Positions 1 to 8,632 of a DNA stretch of 64,000 bases are shown here, in pieces. The stretch is taken from contig NZ_JBBKAH010000008.1 in the NCBI RefSeq assembly GCF_037652055.1, positions 191,906 to 255,905 of the forward strand, read 5' to 3'. Source of the stretch: Pelagibius sp037652055. GTDB taxonomy: Bacteria; Pseudomonadota; Alphaproteobacteria; Kiloniellales; Kiloniellaceae. Both the position numbers and the translations under genes were made by a program. Each line of letters begins with the position of its first letter. Position 1 is the stretch's first letter. The notes below the pieces were generated by a model. It saw only the letters and a program-made list of their open reading frames with translations. It was not told the origin of the DNA and did not search any database.

Positions 1-1
1 C

Positions 2-658
2 CTGCCGGGCCGGTTGTGGACCGCGGCCGGCAAGGTCTACCTGGGGCGCGAGCGCGGCGCCGACCTGAAGCACCTCAGTATCAGCGTGTTCTTCGAACTC
101 ACCTTGTCGATAACGGCGCAGGCGGCAGTCGCGCTGGTGCTGATCATCCTGTTCTTCGACGGCTTCATCTTCGGTTCGCGGTCGGAGATCGTGGTTGCCG
201 GGCTGGTGGTCCTGGCGATCATGGTGGCAATCCATCCGGCCATCTTCCGGCCCATCGTCAACCGGGCGATGACCGCGCTGGGTCGCCAACCTGTGCGGCG
301 CGAGGACGTGCTGTCCTACCCGGCCATCCTGGTGTTCTTCGCCCTCTACAGCCTGCAGATCCTCATCATGGGTTTCTGCCTGCTGGCTTTCGCCCGCGCC
401 CTGGGGCCGCTGGACGGGGACACCGCGCTGTTCGTGCTCGCCAGCTTCGTCGTGGCAAATTTCGTCGGGCGCATCGCCTTCATCGCCCCGGCCGGCATCG
501 GCTTCAGGGAGGGCGCGCTGACGGCGCTGCTGCAGTTCAAGCTGACGCTGGCGCTCGCTTCGCTGATCACCGTCCTGTCACGGGTCTGGCTGGTCCTTAT
601 CGATCTTTCGTTTGTCGCCGTGGTATTCCTGGCGGCGCAGCTCGGCGCCAGGCGCTGA
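2..658 (+). CDS. Lysylphosphatidylglycerol synthase TM / flippase-like membrane protein, C-terminal part
   Basis: The reading frame is open from the left edge, so the N-terminus lies outside the window and only about 218 C-terminal residues are visible. They form several hydrophobic helices and carry the GIGFREG-type motif, in an APAGIGFREGA context about 160 residues into the fragment. That motif is typical of the UPF0104 / LPG-synthase transmembrane family. Members of this fold include MprF flippase domains and many uncharacterised proteins in polysaccharide and lipid clusters. The next gene is a sulfotransferase on the same strand, 20 bases downstream, so the two are probably co-transcribed. 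The substrate cannot be told from the sequence; a lipid- or glycolipid-flipping role is an inference from the family. Confidence 0.75.
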   Translation: MPGRLWTAAGKVYLGRERGADLKHLSISVFFELTLSITAQAAVALVLIILFFDGFIFGSRSEIVVAGLVVLAIMVAIHPAIFRPIVNRAMTALGRQPVRREDVLSYPAILVFFALYSLQILIMGFCLLAFARALGPLDGDTALFVLASFVVANFVGRIAFIAPAGIGFREGALTALLQFKLTLALASLITVLSRVWLVLIDLSFVAVVFLAAQLGARR

Positions 659-678
659 GCGGGGGGAAGGAAACGTCA

Positions 679-1527
679 ATGCTGTACTGGATGAAGCTGG
701 GGCTCTATGGCGTCGCGCACCCCAGCAAGGTGGGCAAGACCCTGCGCAACCTGTGGCGCGCGCGCAATGCCGATGCCTACGTGGTCTCCTATCCGAAGAC
801 GGGGCGGACCTGGCTGCGCGTCATGCTGGGACAGTTCCTCGCCCGGCGCATCGGCAAGGGCGAGGATATCCTGCTCGACACCTATGCCATCAGTGAACTG
901 GCCGGGATCAAGAAGACGCTGTTCACCCACGACGGCCCCATGCTGCTGTTCAGCGGCGCGCCCTACAACGAGCTGACGTTCCACGACACGACCTATCGCG
1001 GACGGGATGTCGTCTTCATCGTGCGCGATGTCCGCGACACGCTGGTCTCCAGCTATTTCCAGGAGAGCGAGCGGATGCGCACCTATTCCGGCACGATCTC
1101 CGACTTCCTGCGCGACGACGTGTTCGGCGTGCGCCGCATCGTGACCTTCTACAATCTTTGGTACCAGAACCGCGCCGTGCCGCGCTCCTTCCTGGCGGTG
1201 CGCTACGAGGCGATGCATGCCGACCCTGCGGCGGTGCTGGCCGAGGTGCTGACGCTGCTGGGCGTGCGCGACCCGCAGCCGGAGGCGGTGCGCGAAGCGG
1301 TGGCCTATGCCTCCTTCGAGAACATGAAGAAAATGGAGACCACCGGGGTGTTCCGCGACCCGATGATGCAGCCGGGAACCCAGGGCAGCGGCGAGTCCTT
1401 CAAGGTGCGCCGCGGCAAGATCGGCGGCTACCCGGACTACCTCTCCGCCGAAGACATCGCCTATGTCGACCAGGTCGTCGCGGAAATGGCGCTGCCGGGC
1501 TGCGACTGGTACTTCGCGCCCCGCTGA
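679..1527 (+). CDS. Sulfotransferase domain protein
   Basis: A 282-residue cytosolic enzyme expected to move sulfate from PAPS to an acceptor, here probably a saccharide. The 5'-phosphosulfate loop is SYPKTGRTW (residues 37-45) and the 3'-phosphate motif is VRDVRDTLVSSY (about 115-126). A late RRGKIGGY stretch resembles the family's RKGxxGDW nucleotide-binding segment. The ATG at 679 follows a purine-rich GGGGGGAAGG. The frame is open further upstream, but that part overlaps the preceding membrane protein and does not look like protein. This is one of six sulfotransferases in the window and is closest to the short estrogen-sulfotransferase-like type. The acceptor is unknown. Confidence 0.88.
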   Translation: MLYWMKLGLYGVAHPSKVGKTLRNLWRARNADAYVVSYPKTGRTWLRVMLGQFLARRIGKGEDILLDTYAISELAGIKKTLFTHDGPMLLFSGAPYNELTFHDTTYRGRDVVFIVRDVRDTLVSSYFQESERMRTYSGTISDFLRDDVFGVRRIVTFYNLWYQNRAVPRSFLAVRYEAMHADPAAVLAEVLTLLGVRDPQPEAVREAVAYASFENMKKMETTGVFRDPMMQPGTQGSGESFKVRRGKIGGYPDYLSAEDIAYVDQVVAEMALPGCDWYFAPR

Positions 1528-1542
1528 GCAGCGGACCGCGCT

Positions 1543-3045
1543 TCAGGAAGCGGGGATGCGATAGACCGCCACCGGCAGGTTCGGTGCATCGAGGCGGCGC
1601 CAGAGGCCCTGGGGCAGGTGGCGGTTGAGGCCAAGCGCCTCCAGCACGATGCCGGTCAGACGGCGGTCCTCCTCCGCCTGCCAGACGAGTTCCCAGCCGG
1701 GCTTGGGCGCGTAGTCGCGTGGATCGAGATCGCTGCGCCGGATCTCGATGGCCCGGTTCGGATTGTAGAAATAGAGGTCGCCGGGCTCGGGCAGCCCCCC
1801 GGCCACCAGGTCTTCGCGGCCGTCGATGGTGAGGAAGAACTCGGTGCGGCGCTGGGTGACGGGGTCGGTGCGCAGCGCCACCGGGTTTTCCTCAAGGTAA
1901 GCCCTGAGGCTGCGCTCCCCGAACAGCGGGTTGCGGTTGTCGAGATAGATCGCCGTGAGGTTGGCGCCGAACAGCACCACGATGACGGCGACGGCGAGCA
2001 GGCGGCGGGGCCCGACCAGCAGCCGGTAGAGCCAGATGGCCAGGATGATCGCTGCGGCGTAGGCGGTAACGGTGAAGTAGCGCGGATGCAGGTTGATCAT
2101 CCCCAGCGCCACCAGAAGGAACCACAGCACCGCGAGGATGCTGAGAATGCGCGCGAGCGCACGTTCGTTCGCCGGCAGCGCCTTGGAGAAGCAGGCCCAG
2201 AGCGCGACGGGCAGGGCGAAGAAGAACAGCAGGCCGAACTCGTGGTTGGCGAACAGCACCACCACCGGATCGACGACCGGATTGACGCTGACATTGCCGA
2301 TGCGATTGAACACGTCGCCGGCAAGTTCACCCTTCTTGTTGAAGTTCTCGCGCGAGAACAGCATCGTCGTGTAGCGGTAGATCGGGCTGCCCGTCATGCT
2401 CCACATGAAGAGCGCCTCCAGAGCGACCAGGGGCAGGAAGCCGCCGGCCATGATCCAGTAGCGCGCGCGCGGCAGCTTGTATCCGGCGAGGAAGAGGACG
2501 CCGAACAGCAGAATGAGGGCGCCCACGGTCTCGCGGGTGAACCAGCCCATCGCCGCGGCGGCGCCGGCGCCCAGAAGCAGCCAGAGCGTCGGTCGCTCGA
2601 TGCGGGTCGCTTCCATGAACAGCCAGAACGACAGCGCGACGAAAAAGGCTTCGGTGATGTCGCTGAAGACGACCGTGGCCTGGATCACGAAGATCGGCGT
2701 GGTGGTGATCAGCGCGGTGGCGATGAAGGCGATGTGACGGTTGGTGAAGCGCGCCAGGAACACATAGGTCACCGCCAGCAGCCCCGCATAGTAGAGCAGG
2801 TTGGGCAGGATGACGCTGAATTCGTTGATGCCGAAGAGGCGGAAGCTCATCCCCAGCGGAAAGACGATGGGGTGGCGCAGGCTGGGATGCAGCGGCCCGA
2901 CGTAGGGGAACTGCTCGTACCATCCGATGCCCTCGACGACATGGCGCTTGTCGTCGCTGTCGAGCCAGCCGACCCAGGCGAACCACAGGCTGGCGATGGT
3001 GATGACGATGAGGAGCAGCGGATAGAACCGCGCGAGGGATTTCAT
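1543..3045 (-). CDS. GT39-like integral membrane glycosyltransferase
   Basis: A protein of 500 residues with roughly eleven hydrophobic segments, a large first periplasmic loop and a soluble C-terminal part. The acidic pair in WLDSDDKRH (residues 28-35) after the first helix matches the catalytic Asp region of ArnT/PMT-type glycosyltransferases, which use polyprenyl-phosphate sugars in the periplasm. I start it at the ATG at 3045; the open frame continues 58 codons upstream but is Arg/Pro-rich and lacks a membrane signal. It converges with the sulfotransferase ending at 1527, 15 bases away. Its place among O-glycosylation and capsule genes suggests it adds a sugar to a lipid-linked glycan or a protein, but donor and acceptor are not known. 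Confidence 0.78.
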   Translation of the reverse strand: MKSLARFYPLLLIVITIASLWFAWVGWLDSDDKRHVVEGIGWYEQFPYVGPLHPSLRHPIVFPLGMSFRLFGINEFSVILPNLLYYAGLLAVTYVFLARFTNRHIAFIATALITTTPIFVIQATVVFSDITEAFFVALSFWLFMEATRIERPTLWLLLGAGAAAAMGWFTRETVGALILLFGVLFLAGYKLPRARYWIMAGGFLPLVALEALFMWSMTGSPIYRYTTMLFSRENFNKKGELAGDVFNRIGNVSVNPVVDPVVVLFANHEFGLLFFFALPVALWACFSKALPANERALARILSILAVLWFLLVALGMINLHPRYFTVTAYAAAIILAIWLYRLLVGPRRLLAVAVIVVLFGANLTAIYLDNRNPLFGERSLRAYLEENPVALRTDPVTQRRTEFFLTIDGREDLVAGGLPEPGDLYFYNPNRAIEIRRSDLDPRDYAPKPGWELVWQAEEDRRLTGIVLEALGLNRHLPQGLWRRLDAPNLPVAVYRIPAS

Positions 3046-3434
3046 GGCTCTTCTTGGGTCACGGGTGAACGGTTCGGCGTCTTCCGCGAAGTCCGAAGAT
3101 TCATGGTTCAACGCAATGAACCGTCTGGGTTCGCGACCTCGAATGCGACTCCCTGATAGCCACCCGGCCGGAGGGTTGTCAAGGGCAGGGCCCGCCGCGA
3201 GGCGGCCGGCTCCCCCCAATGCCCCACCAAGGCCCGGGCGAGCCGCCGCGCGGCGCCGGGGATTTTGATTTTGGCGCCCGGCGGGGCTTGCCTATACTGT
3301 CAGAGGTAAGGGACTTGTCGGTCTTCCCCGGGGCGGCCTCCCTCAGGGTGGCGTTCCGCGTCCTGGCGACAACAAGGAAGCGCCGGTGCAGTCCCTGGAA
3401 GGCCGATAACCACAGCCGGAAGTACGGAAGAGTG
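3046..3434. other. Intergenic region between divergent genes
   Basis: This stretch separates the minus-strand GT39-like gene from the plus-strand lectin-like gene and holds no convincing open frame. It contains one promoter candidate for the plus-strand gene (annotated separately) and several GGCGCC palindromes around 3251-3280. I see no RNA gene. Confidence 0.5.
3271..3298 (+). promoter_or_regulatory. Candidate sigma70-type promoter for the lectin-like gene
   Basis: TTGGCG (3271-3276) and TATACT (3293-3298) are separated by 16 bases, a reasonable -35/-10 pair. It would leave a leader of about 130 bases before the ATG at 3435. The call is by eye only. Confidence 0.4.
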
Positions 3435-4058
3435 ATGAGAGAGAAACCGCAAGGGAACGGCGCGCCGGCAGGAGCCCCCCGGAGGGCTGGCACCCGGTTG
3501 GCAAGGACGCTGCGGGCGGTTGCCGTGGCAGCCCTGCTGAGCGGATTTTGGCTTGCCAGCGGCGCGGCGATGGCCGCCGCTGGGCCCGGTGACGCGCCGG
3601 TCTACAACCCCGCCACGAAAAGCTATTTCCAGATGTTGGCCACCACCGGCCGGCACGGCAACTGGCCTGAGTCGCTGGAGCAGGCACAGGCTCTGACCTA
3701 CAAGGGCGTGCGCGGCCGCCTGGCGGTGATCAACACGCCGGAGGTCCACGAGTTCGTCATGCGCAACTTCGACGTCTCGAGAGAGATGTGGATCGGGTTG
3801 CGCTACTGGTGCGAGTTCCGCCTGTTGGAGTGGGTCGGGCTGCGGCCCTTCTCGCCCGGCGACGAAGACCGCTTCCAGGCGTGGCATCCGCAGTGGTCTC
3901 GGGCGAACCAGTTCTGTCCGCCGAATGCGACGGGACCCGGGGCTTTCCTGGCCGTCTACTACCAGCCGATCAGCAGTAACGCGGCCTTGTGGCAGGCCGT
4001 GCGCACCGGCAAAGGCTTCGGCCGCATGCTGGTGGAATTCCCGACCGGCGGCGAGTGA
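3435..4058 (+). CDS. Secreted C-type-lectin-like domain protein
   Basis: A 207-residue protein with an Arg-rich N-terminus, a hydrophobic core (AVAALLSGFWLA) and Ala-rich cleavage region near residue 50, as expected for Sec export. The mature part has features of the C-type lectin fold: A-x-L-x-x-I-N-T-P near the first helix, MWIGLRY for the WIGL core strand, and a Trp/Cys-rich second half. Two cysteines (YWCEF and QFCPP) could form the usual disulfide. The ATG at 3435 is preceded by GGAAG; an upstream in-frame start at 3219 would add a non-protein-like extension. A carbohydrate-binding role for the polymer made by the surrounding genes is inference, because many bacterial C-type lectin folds do not bind sugar. 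Confidence 0.7.
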   Translation: MREKPQGNGAPAGAPRRAGTRLARTLRAVAVAALLSGFWLASGAAMAAAGPGDAPVYNPATKSYFQMLATTGRHGNWPESLEQAQALTYKGVRGRLAVINTPEVHEFVMRNFDVSREMWIGLRYWCEFRLLEWVGLRPFSPGDEDRFQAWHPQWSRANQFCPPNATGPGAFLAVYYQPISSNAALWQAVRTGKGFGRMLVEFPTGGE

Positions 4059-4086
4059 CGTCCAGCCAGGGTTCCGCTCGCTGGCG

Positions 4087-5541
4087 CTAAGGGCGCCGAC
4101 CGGTAAAGCGTGCGGTTGCCGGACGCTGGACCGGGCGTTGAGCTGGACGTTGTGGACCCCCATAGCTGGGCCGCGGTGCGGGCTGCGAACCGGGACCAGA
4201 GGCAGCGGTGCCCGGCGCCCCCGGGGCGGGAGTGACGCCTGCCGCCTGCGCCTGCTTGTACTGCGCGACCAGCGTCTCCTGAACGGAGATCAGGATGATC
4301 AGCACGTAGTACATCTCGAAGTAGGCCATGTTGAGGGCGGCGCCCGAGACCGCGTAGGCCAACAGGCTTACCTGGAACGCGCGGGCCAGGTTGTTGATCC
4401 ATTCCAGCTCCTGGATGCCCTTGGTCTGCCTGATCAGCCTGCTGCAGGAGAGCCAGGCCCGCAGCATGATGAGCAGGAAGATCCCGAGGCCGACGAAACC
4501 GACATCCGCCACGAGCTGGAAGTAGACGCTGTGCGCCGCGCGCGGCTTGATGCCCGGCTCCGGCGTTGGGATGAAGTCGAGCTGGGCGAAGCGCTGGACG
4601 GCCGTGTAGTAGCTCCATGATGAATCATGGGTGATGGCGGTGATGCCGCCGCCCAGGATGGGATGATCAAGCGCCAGCAGGAAGCTGGCTTTCCAGGCGA
4701 TCACCCGGGTCATGAAGGAGCCGTCTTGGTCGGCCTCTTGAATCGTGTTCATTCGGTCGAACCAGCGCTCCGGCGCGAAGTACACGACGAAGCCGGCGCC
4801 GACAGCGAGGGCCAGCATGATCAGGAAGCGGTGCCGCGATCTTACGAGGCTGTAGAGTCCGACGGCGCTGAGGCCGATGAGTCCGCCGCGCGAGAAGGTG
4901 CCGATGATCGAGGCGAAGATCAGGCCGCCGCCGGCCAGCAGGCCCAGGCGCATCAGCGGGTTCAGCGCATAGGTGTAGAGATAGACCATGATCGGCAGCA
5001 GGAAGATCATGGCAAGGGCGAAGTGGTTGTTGTCGCCGATGATGGAACTGGGGGGGCCGAAGACCCTGTGGCCGCCACCGGAGACGATGAACTTCGCACC
5101 TTCCGAGGCCCCGTGGAATCCCATGCCGAGCGCCAGGCCGAAGAGCAATGCGTGAACGCGCAGGCGCGTGGTGACCAGTCCGCTGATCGCCACGCAGAAG
5201 ATCACGATCTTGACGAACTTCAGGAGCTCGTCGAAGCGCGCCTTCGCGGGGGCGATGCCGAAGACCGTCGCCAGGCAGACCCAGAACAGGAAGAAGAACA
5301 GCAGCAGGTTGGTGCTGTTGAGGGGGATTTTCTTCGGCTCCTTGGAGATGAGCCAGGCGATCAGTGTGGCTAGAGCGAAAATCAGGTTGTAGCGGACGGA
5401 CTGGCCGATGCCGAACAGGAAGGTGTTCGGGACCAGCATGGCCGTCCAGGCCCAGAGGATGATGCCGACATGGGGCCGGTAAAAGATCATGGGAACCATG
5501 ATCGCCAGCCCCGACAGCATCAGGAGGTCGCGAAGGGCCAT
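4087..5541 (-). CDS. O-antigen-ligase-like protein, exosortase A-associated (TIGR03097-type O-glycosylation ligase)
   Basis: A 484-residue polytopic membrane protein with about eleven helices. It shows the PPSSIIGDNNHFA segment and the later GTFSRGGLIGL motif seen in Wzy/WaaL-type ligases, and its overall sequence matches the family annotated as probable O-glycosylation ligase of exosortase A loci. Such proteins transfer or polymerise lipid-linked glycans on the periplasmic side. The C-terminal 45 or so residues are a Pro/Ala/Gln-rich tail ending in basic residues, unusual for the family and probably disordered. The start is an ATG five bases from the stop of the small membrane protein gene upstream, so the two should be co-translated. 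The role in protein O-glycosylation is a family-level prediction only. Confidence 0.85.
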   Translation of the reverse strand: MALRDLLMLSGLAIMVPMIFYRPHVGIILWAWTAMLVPNTFLFGIGQSVRYNLIFALATLIAWLISKEPKKIPLNSTNLLLFFFLFWVCLATVFGIAPAKARFDELLKFVKIVIFCVAISGLVTTRLRVHALLFGLALGMGFHGASEGAKFIVSGGGHRVFGPPSSIIGDNNHFALAMIFLLPIMVYLYTYALNPLMRLGLLAGGGLIFASIIGTFSRGGLIGLSAVGLYSLVRSRHRFLIMLALAVGAGFVVYFAPERWFDRMNTIQEADQDGSFMTRVIAWKASFLLALDHPILGGGITAITHDSSWSYYTAVQRFAQLDFIPTPEPGIKPRAAHSVYFQLVADVGFVGLGIFLLIMLRAWLSCSRLIRQTKGIQELEWINNLARAFQVSLLAYAVSGAALNMAYFEMYYVLIILISVQETLVAQYKQAQAAGVTPAPGAPGTAASGPGSQPAPRPSYGGPQRPAQRPVQRPATARFTGRRP

Positions 5542-5545
5542 CGGT

Positions 5546-5746
5546 CTAGCGCTTCCGGCGGCGGTTCAGGCCGGGCGGCGGCGCGGATGGATCCTGCTTT
5601 GGCTTGGAGCCGTCCTTGGCGAGAGATTCGCGATAGGCGAACAGCCCGGTGGTCGGCTGCCCGGGTTTGCGCTCGTCGTTGATGATGCTCCAATACAGCA
5701 GCAAAATGATCGCGACGATATCGACGGCGAAGAAAATGGCTTCCAT
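5546..5746 (-). CDS. Small single-pass membrane protein of unknown function
   Basis: A 66-residue product with one hydrophobic segment at the very N-terminus (about residues 3-20) and a hydrophilic basic tail ending in RRRKR. It lies directly upstream of the O-glycosylation-ligase gene with a four-base gap, which argues that it is real and co-expressed. I do not recognise the family. A single-helix partner or regulator of the ligase would fit the arrangement but is not shown by any motif. Confidence 0.55.
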   Translation of the reverse strand: MEAIFFAVDIVAIILLLYWSIINDERKPGQPTTGLFAYRESLAKDGSKPKQDPSAPPPGLNRRRKR

Positions 5747-5910
5747 TCAAACACCTGGGCCAAGCGGCCGAAGCAGTTCGGCGCACTTCGAGCGGACCGC
5801 ACGCGGCCTAACAATTCAACATCATTATCAAGGAATACTGATATCGTCTGGCAAAATTTTGGTGAATTTGCTTCCTTGGCGGGCCTGCGCCAGGGAATGA
5901 GGGGGCAACT

Positions 5911-6852
5911 ATGATAATCCAGGGCGGCGAGACCCTTGCCGAGACCCCGGCGGCTGCCGGATCCAGAGCCGGCGCGATCACGCCGGATGGGGCACCTTCC
6001 GGGGGAGAGCGCCAATCGATGCACTATGGCAACCTGTACTTCCACGTAGGCCTCCACAAGACGGCGACGACGTACTTGCAGCGCCTGGTGTTTCCGCGAT
6101 GGGCCGGCATTAAGTATTTAAGATACAGAAATATAGAGTACTTCCTGAGGCTGTCCGATTCGGAGAAATACTTGATCTCCTGCGAAGGCCTGTCGGGGGG
6201 TACGTTCGCGCGGCTGGACGACCGCTTGAGGGGCCTGAGACGCCTGGCGGCGATGTTCCCGGGATCGCATGCCATCATCGGCCTGCGCCCGCACGGCGGC
6301 TTCGTGGCGTCGCTTTACAGCCAGTATCTGCGCTACGGCGGCAGCGCCCCTTTTGAAGCCTTCTTTTCGCTGGATGGACCACAGGAAAACGTGGTCTGGC
6401 GTCGCGAGGACCTGAGTTTCAGGGCGCTGATCGAGCAGCTTGAGACGGCCTTCGGGGAGGCACCGTTCGTCTTCCAGATGAGCGAGTTGAAGACCAACCG
6501 CGACGGCCTGATGGCCGATCTTTCGGCGTTTCTCGGGACGCCCGGAGGACCGCCGCCGGAGGTCGACGACAAGGCCCAGAACATCAGCCTCGGCGCCTGG
6601 CAGGGCCACCTGCTGAGGACCATCAACCGCCGCGCCGGCGTCAGCCATACGCCTGACGGGCGCAACCGTCCGTTTCCCCGTCTGGCGCGCTGGCGGCTGG
6701 ATCCGACGACGATTTGCCACAAGGTGCTGGGCAGGCTGCCCGGCGGGCCGCTGGTGTCCGGCGAGGTCCGTCAGCGCATCGACGCGGCGTACCGGGACGA
6801 TTGGGACTTCGTCACCGACTACATCAAGTCCCTGTCTTGCCGCCACCTGTGA
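5911..6852 (+). CDS. Sulfotransferase-like protein
   Basis: A 313-residue protein with a PAPS 5'-phosphosulfate loop FHVGLHKTATTYLQ (residues 44-57) and a 3'-phosphate-type segment GLRPHGGFVASLYSQY near residue 115. The central loop has GLHKTATT rather than the GxxRSGTT of other members in the window, so it is a distinct subfamily. The ATG at 5911 has a strong GAGGGGG ribosome-binding site. A second ATG at 6019 would remove a 36-residue Ala/Gly-rich extension and cannot be excluded. It converges with and overlaps the 3' end of the flippase gene by 29 bases. It probably sulfates a glycan made by this locus; the acceptor is unknown. Confidence 0.8.
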   Translation: MIIQGGETLAETPAAAGSRAGAITPDGAPSGGERQSMHYGNLYFHVGLHKTATTYLQRLVFPRWAGIKYLRYRNIEYFLRLSDSEKYLISCEGLSGGTFARLDDRLRGLRRLAAMFPGSHAIIGLRPHGGFVASLYSQYLRYGGSAPFEAFFSLDGPQENVVWRREDLSFRALIEQLETAFGEAPFVFQMSELKTNRDGLMADLSAFLGTPGGPPPEVDDKAQNISLGAWQGHLLRTINRRAGVSHTPDGRNRPFPRLARWRLDPTTICHKVLGRLPGGPLVSGEVRQRIDAAYRDDWDFVTDYIKSLSCRHL

Positions 6853-8389
6853 CGGCGCCGGCGGCTTTTGCCGGCGCCTTAAGAAGGCGCTTTCTCAAGA
6901 GGTCCAGGATCAGGCCTTCCGGAGAGCCTGCCGGCCGGCCGGAGGCGGCCCAGAAGGCGAGCAGGCCGGCCACGTAGACGAGGGCACCGCCGGCTGCCAC
7001 CACCGCCAGGCCCAAAAGGTCCTGGAGAATGGTGTCTTCGGGGGTCGGGTGCATCGCCCGCTTAAGGGCCCAGACCGCCACGGCCATCAGCGCGCAGGAC
7101 AGCAGCGACGGCCAGATCTTGCCGAGCACGTCGGTCAGCGACAGCTGCAGGAACCGCCGCAAGAGGGCGTGCTGGACGATCATCATGGCGGTGTTCTCGA
7201 TGACAAGCGCCCAGGCCGCGCCTTCGAGGCCCGCCAGCCATGTGCCGATGACCAGGGCCGGGATGATGACGATCGCATTGACCACGGAGAGAGCGGTCAC
7301 CATCTCGGGCCGGTTGAGCGCCAGCAACAGCGGGCGCACCGGGCCCTGCAGCGAGTTTGCCAGGGCTGAGAGGACGAGGATCTGGATGATCGGCACGGTC
7401 TCCAGCCATTTGCTGCCGAAAGCGACCGGCACCAGGAACTCGGCGGTCATGCCGATGCCGATGCACAGGGGCGCCGACACCAGGACGGTGAGGGCGTAAC
7501 CACTGAGCAGCACGCGGCGCATGGCCTCCATGTCCTGCGTGAGCTTGGCGAAGCCGGGAAAGAAGGTGCGCTTTACCGGCGCGACCAGGGCCTGGGACAC
7601 GGTGTTCATGATCTCGCCGCTGATCGCGAAGAGACCCACGGCCGTCGGCGTGAGAAACAGGCCGACCACGAAGGTCGAGGCGCGCCGCGACGCGAACTGG
7701 GCAAGGCCGTTGAGGAACAGCCACTTCGAGAAATGGAAGAGATCCCGCCAGGCGGCGAAGGAGAACCGCGGGCGGTAGGGGTGCAGGGTGAAGCTGAGTA
7801 TAAGCCGCAGGGTGGAGGCCGTGATCTGGCCCACCGCCAGCGCCCAGTAGTCGCCCCACATGAAGGCCAAGGTCACCGTCGTCACCACGCCGCCTAAGCG
7901 GCTGGACAGGCGGTACAGGAATTCCTTCTTAAAATTCAGGTCTTTGCGGAAATCGACGATGCCGATGTTGATGAAGCTCTCGATGAAGGGGATGAGAGCC
8001 AGGACGTAGACGAGGTTGACCAGGCGCTCGTCGCCCATGAGGTCCGCGTTCCACTCGGAAACGCCGAAGAGCAGGCCGGTCAGCAGCCAGCCGCGCAGGA
8101 GGGTGAGGGTCCACGCCGTATCATAATGGCGCCGCCCGGCGGACTGGTTCTGGATGAGGGCGAGGTCGAAGCCGAACTCGCTGAAGGCCGTCAGGCTGCC
8201 CACCACGGCCATGCCGAGGGCGACCAGGCCGAAGTCCGCCGGCACCAGCAGCCTGGCCAGGACCAGCATGCTGATGAAGCCCAGGACGCGGTCGGCCGAC
8301 TGCAACACCACCATCCAGGCGGCGCCCTTGGCCATGCGCCTGCCGACGTTTCTGGTCGGCTTCGGGGTATCTGCTTCCGGTGAATCCAT
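6824..8389 (-). CDS. Wzx-type polysaccharide flippase (MOP superfamily)
   Basis: A 521-residue membrane protein with about fourteen helices and the N-terminal signature of the polysaccharide transporter family (GAAWMVVLQSADRVLGF, then LARLLVPADFGLVALG). Such proteins flip undecaprenyl-linked repeat units across the inner membrane. The ATG at 8389 is preferred to a TTG one codon earlier. The last residues are Ala/Gly/Lys-rich, and their codons overlap the end of the convergent sulfotransferase gene. This is the only clear Wzx in the window, so it is the best candidate to serve the Wzy-like ligase and the sugar transferases. Substrate specificity cannot be read from the sequence. Confidence 0.85.
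   Translation of the reverse strand: MDSPEADTPKPTRNVGRRMAKGAAWMVVLQSADRVLGFISMLVLARLLVPADFGLVALGMAVVGSLTAFSEFGFDLALIQNQSAGRRHYDTAWTLTLLRGWLLTGLLFGVSEWNADLMGDERLVNLVYVLALIPFIESFINIGIVDFRKDLNFKKEFLYRLSSRLGGVVTTVTLAFMWGDYWALAVGQITASTLRLILSFTLHPYRPRFSFAAWRDLFHFSKWLFLNGLAQFASRRASTFVVGLFLTPTAVGLFAISGEIMNTVSQALVAPVKRTFFPGFAKLTQDMEAMRRVLLSGYALTVLVSAPLCIGIGMTAEFLVPVAFGSKWLETVPIIQILVLSALANSLQGPVRPLLLALNRPEMVTALSVVNAIVIIPALVIGTWLAGLEGAAWALVIENTAMMIVQHALLRRFLQLSLTDVLGKIWPSLLSCALMAVAVWALKRAMHPTPEDTILQDLLGLAVVAAGGALVYVAGLLAFWAASGRPAGSPEGLILDLLRKRLLKAPAKAAGAVTGGGKTGT
6854..6878. repeat. Perfect 9-bp inverted repeat at the convergent gene ends
   Basis: GGCGCCGGC (6854-6862) and GCCGGCGCC (6870-6878) form a perfect 9-bp stem with a seven-base loop, two bases after the stop of the plus-strand sulfotransferase. 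It has only a short T run after it. It could terminate the plus-strand transcript, but it also encodes C-terminal residues of the minus-strand flippase. Confidence 0.45.
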
Positions 8390-8457
8390 CAAGACGGCGG
8401 CCCGTTGAATGCGGTGGCGCGGCCCCTGCCGGTCCGCGGTGCTCGTATCTTCGCCTC

Positions 8458-8550
8458 TATAAAGGATCGCGCTCGGTTGCGCAGCTTAGAAACCGCAGGT
8501 AAACCCTTAATGCCGCTGGGCTCTAACAGTTAGACGCGGCAAGGTTTTTT
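8458..8550 (+). promoter_or_regulatory. Attenuator-like leader hairpin before the sulfation/modification gene run
   Basis: A TATAAA (8458-8463) is followed by a strong hairpin. The outer stem is TGCCGC (8511-8516) with GCGGCA (8536-8541), and the inner stem is TCTAAC with GTTAGA. A run of six T (8545-8550) follows. This is the layout of an intrinsic terminator on the plus strand, yet it lies in front of the gene starting at 8633, and no plus-strand gene lies upstream. It is therefore best read as an attenuator in the leader. The -35 element is not clear. Confidence 0.5.
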
Positions 8551-8632
8551 ATGATTTCATCCCGCGGACGTCCGGTTGTCGCCCCTGGCGGCACTGCACA
8601 AGCCAGATAGAGCGAGAATAATAATACCAAAG

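Noticed and set aside
1618..3156. A 512-codon plus-strand frame opposite the GT39-like gene
   Set aside because: It has typical shadow composition (Glu/Gln/Asp/Arg) and lies over a protein with well-formed membrane helices on the other strand.
6854..6878. Firm terminator call for the sulfotransferase at 5911
   Set aside because: The stem is perfect but is followed only by two T, and the bases are coding for the flippase C-terminus, so I list it as an inverted repeat only.
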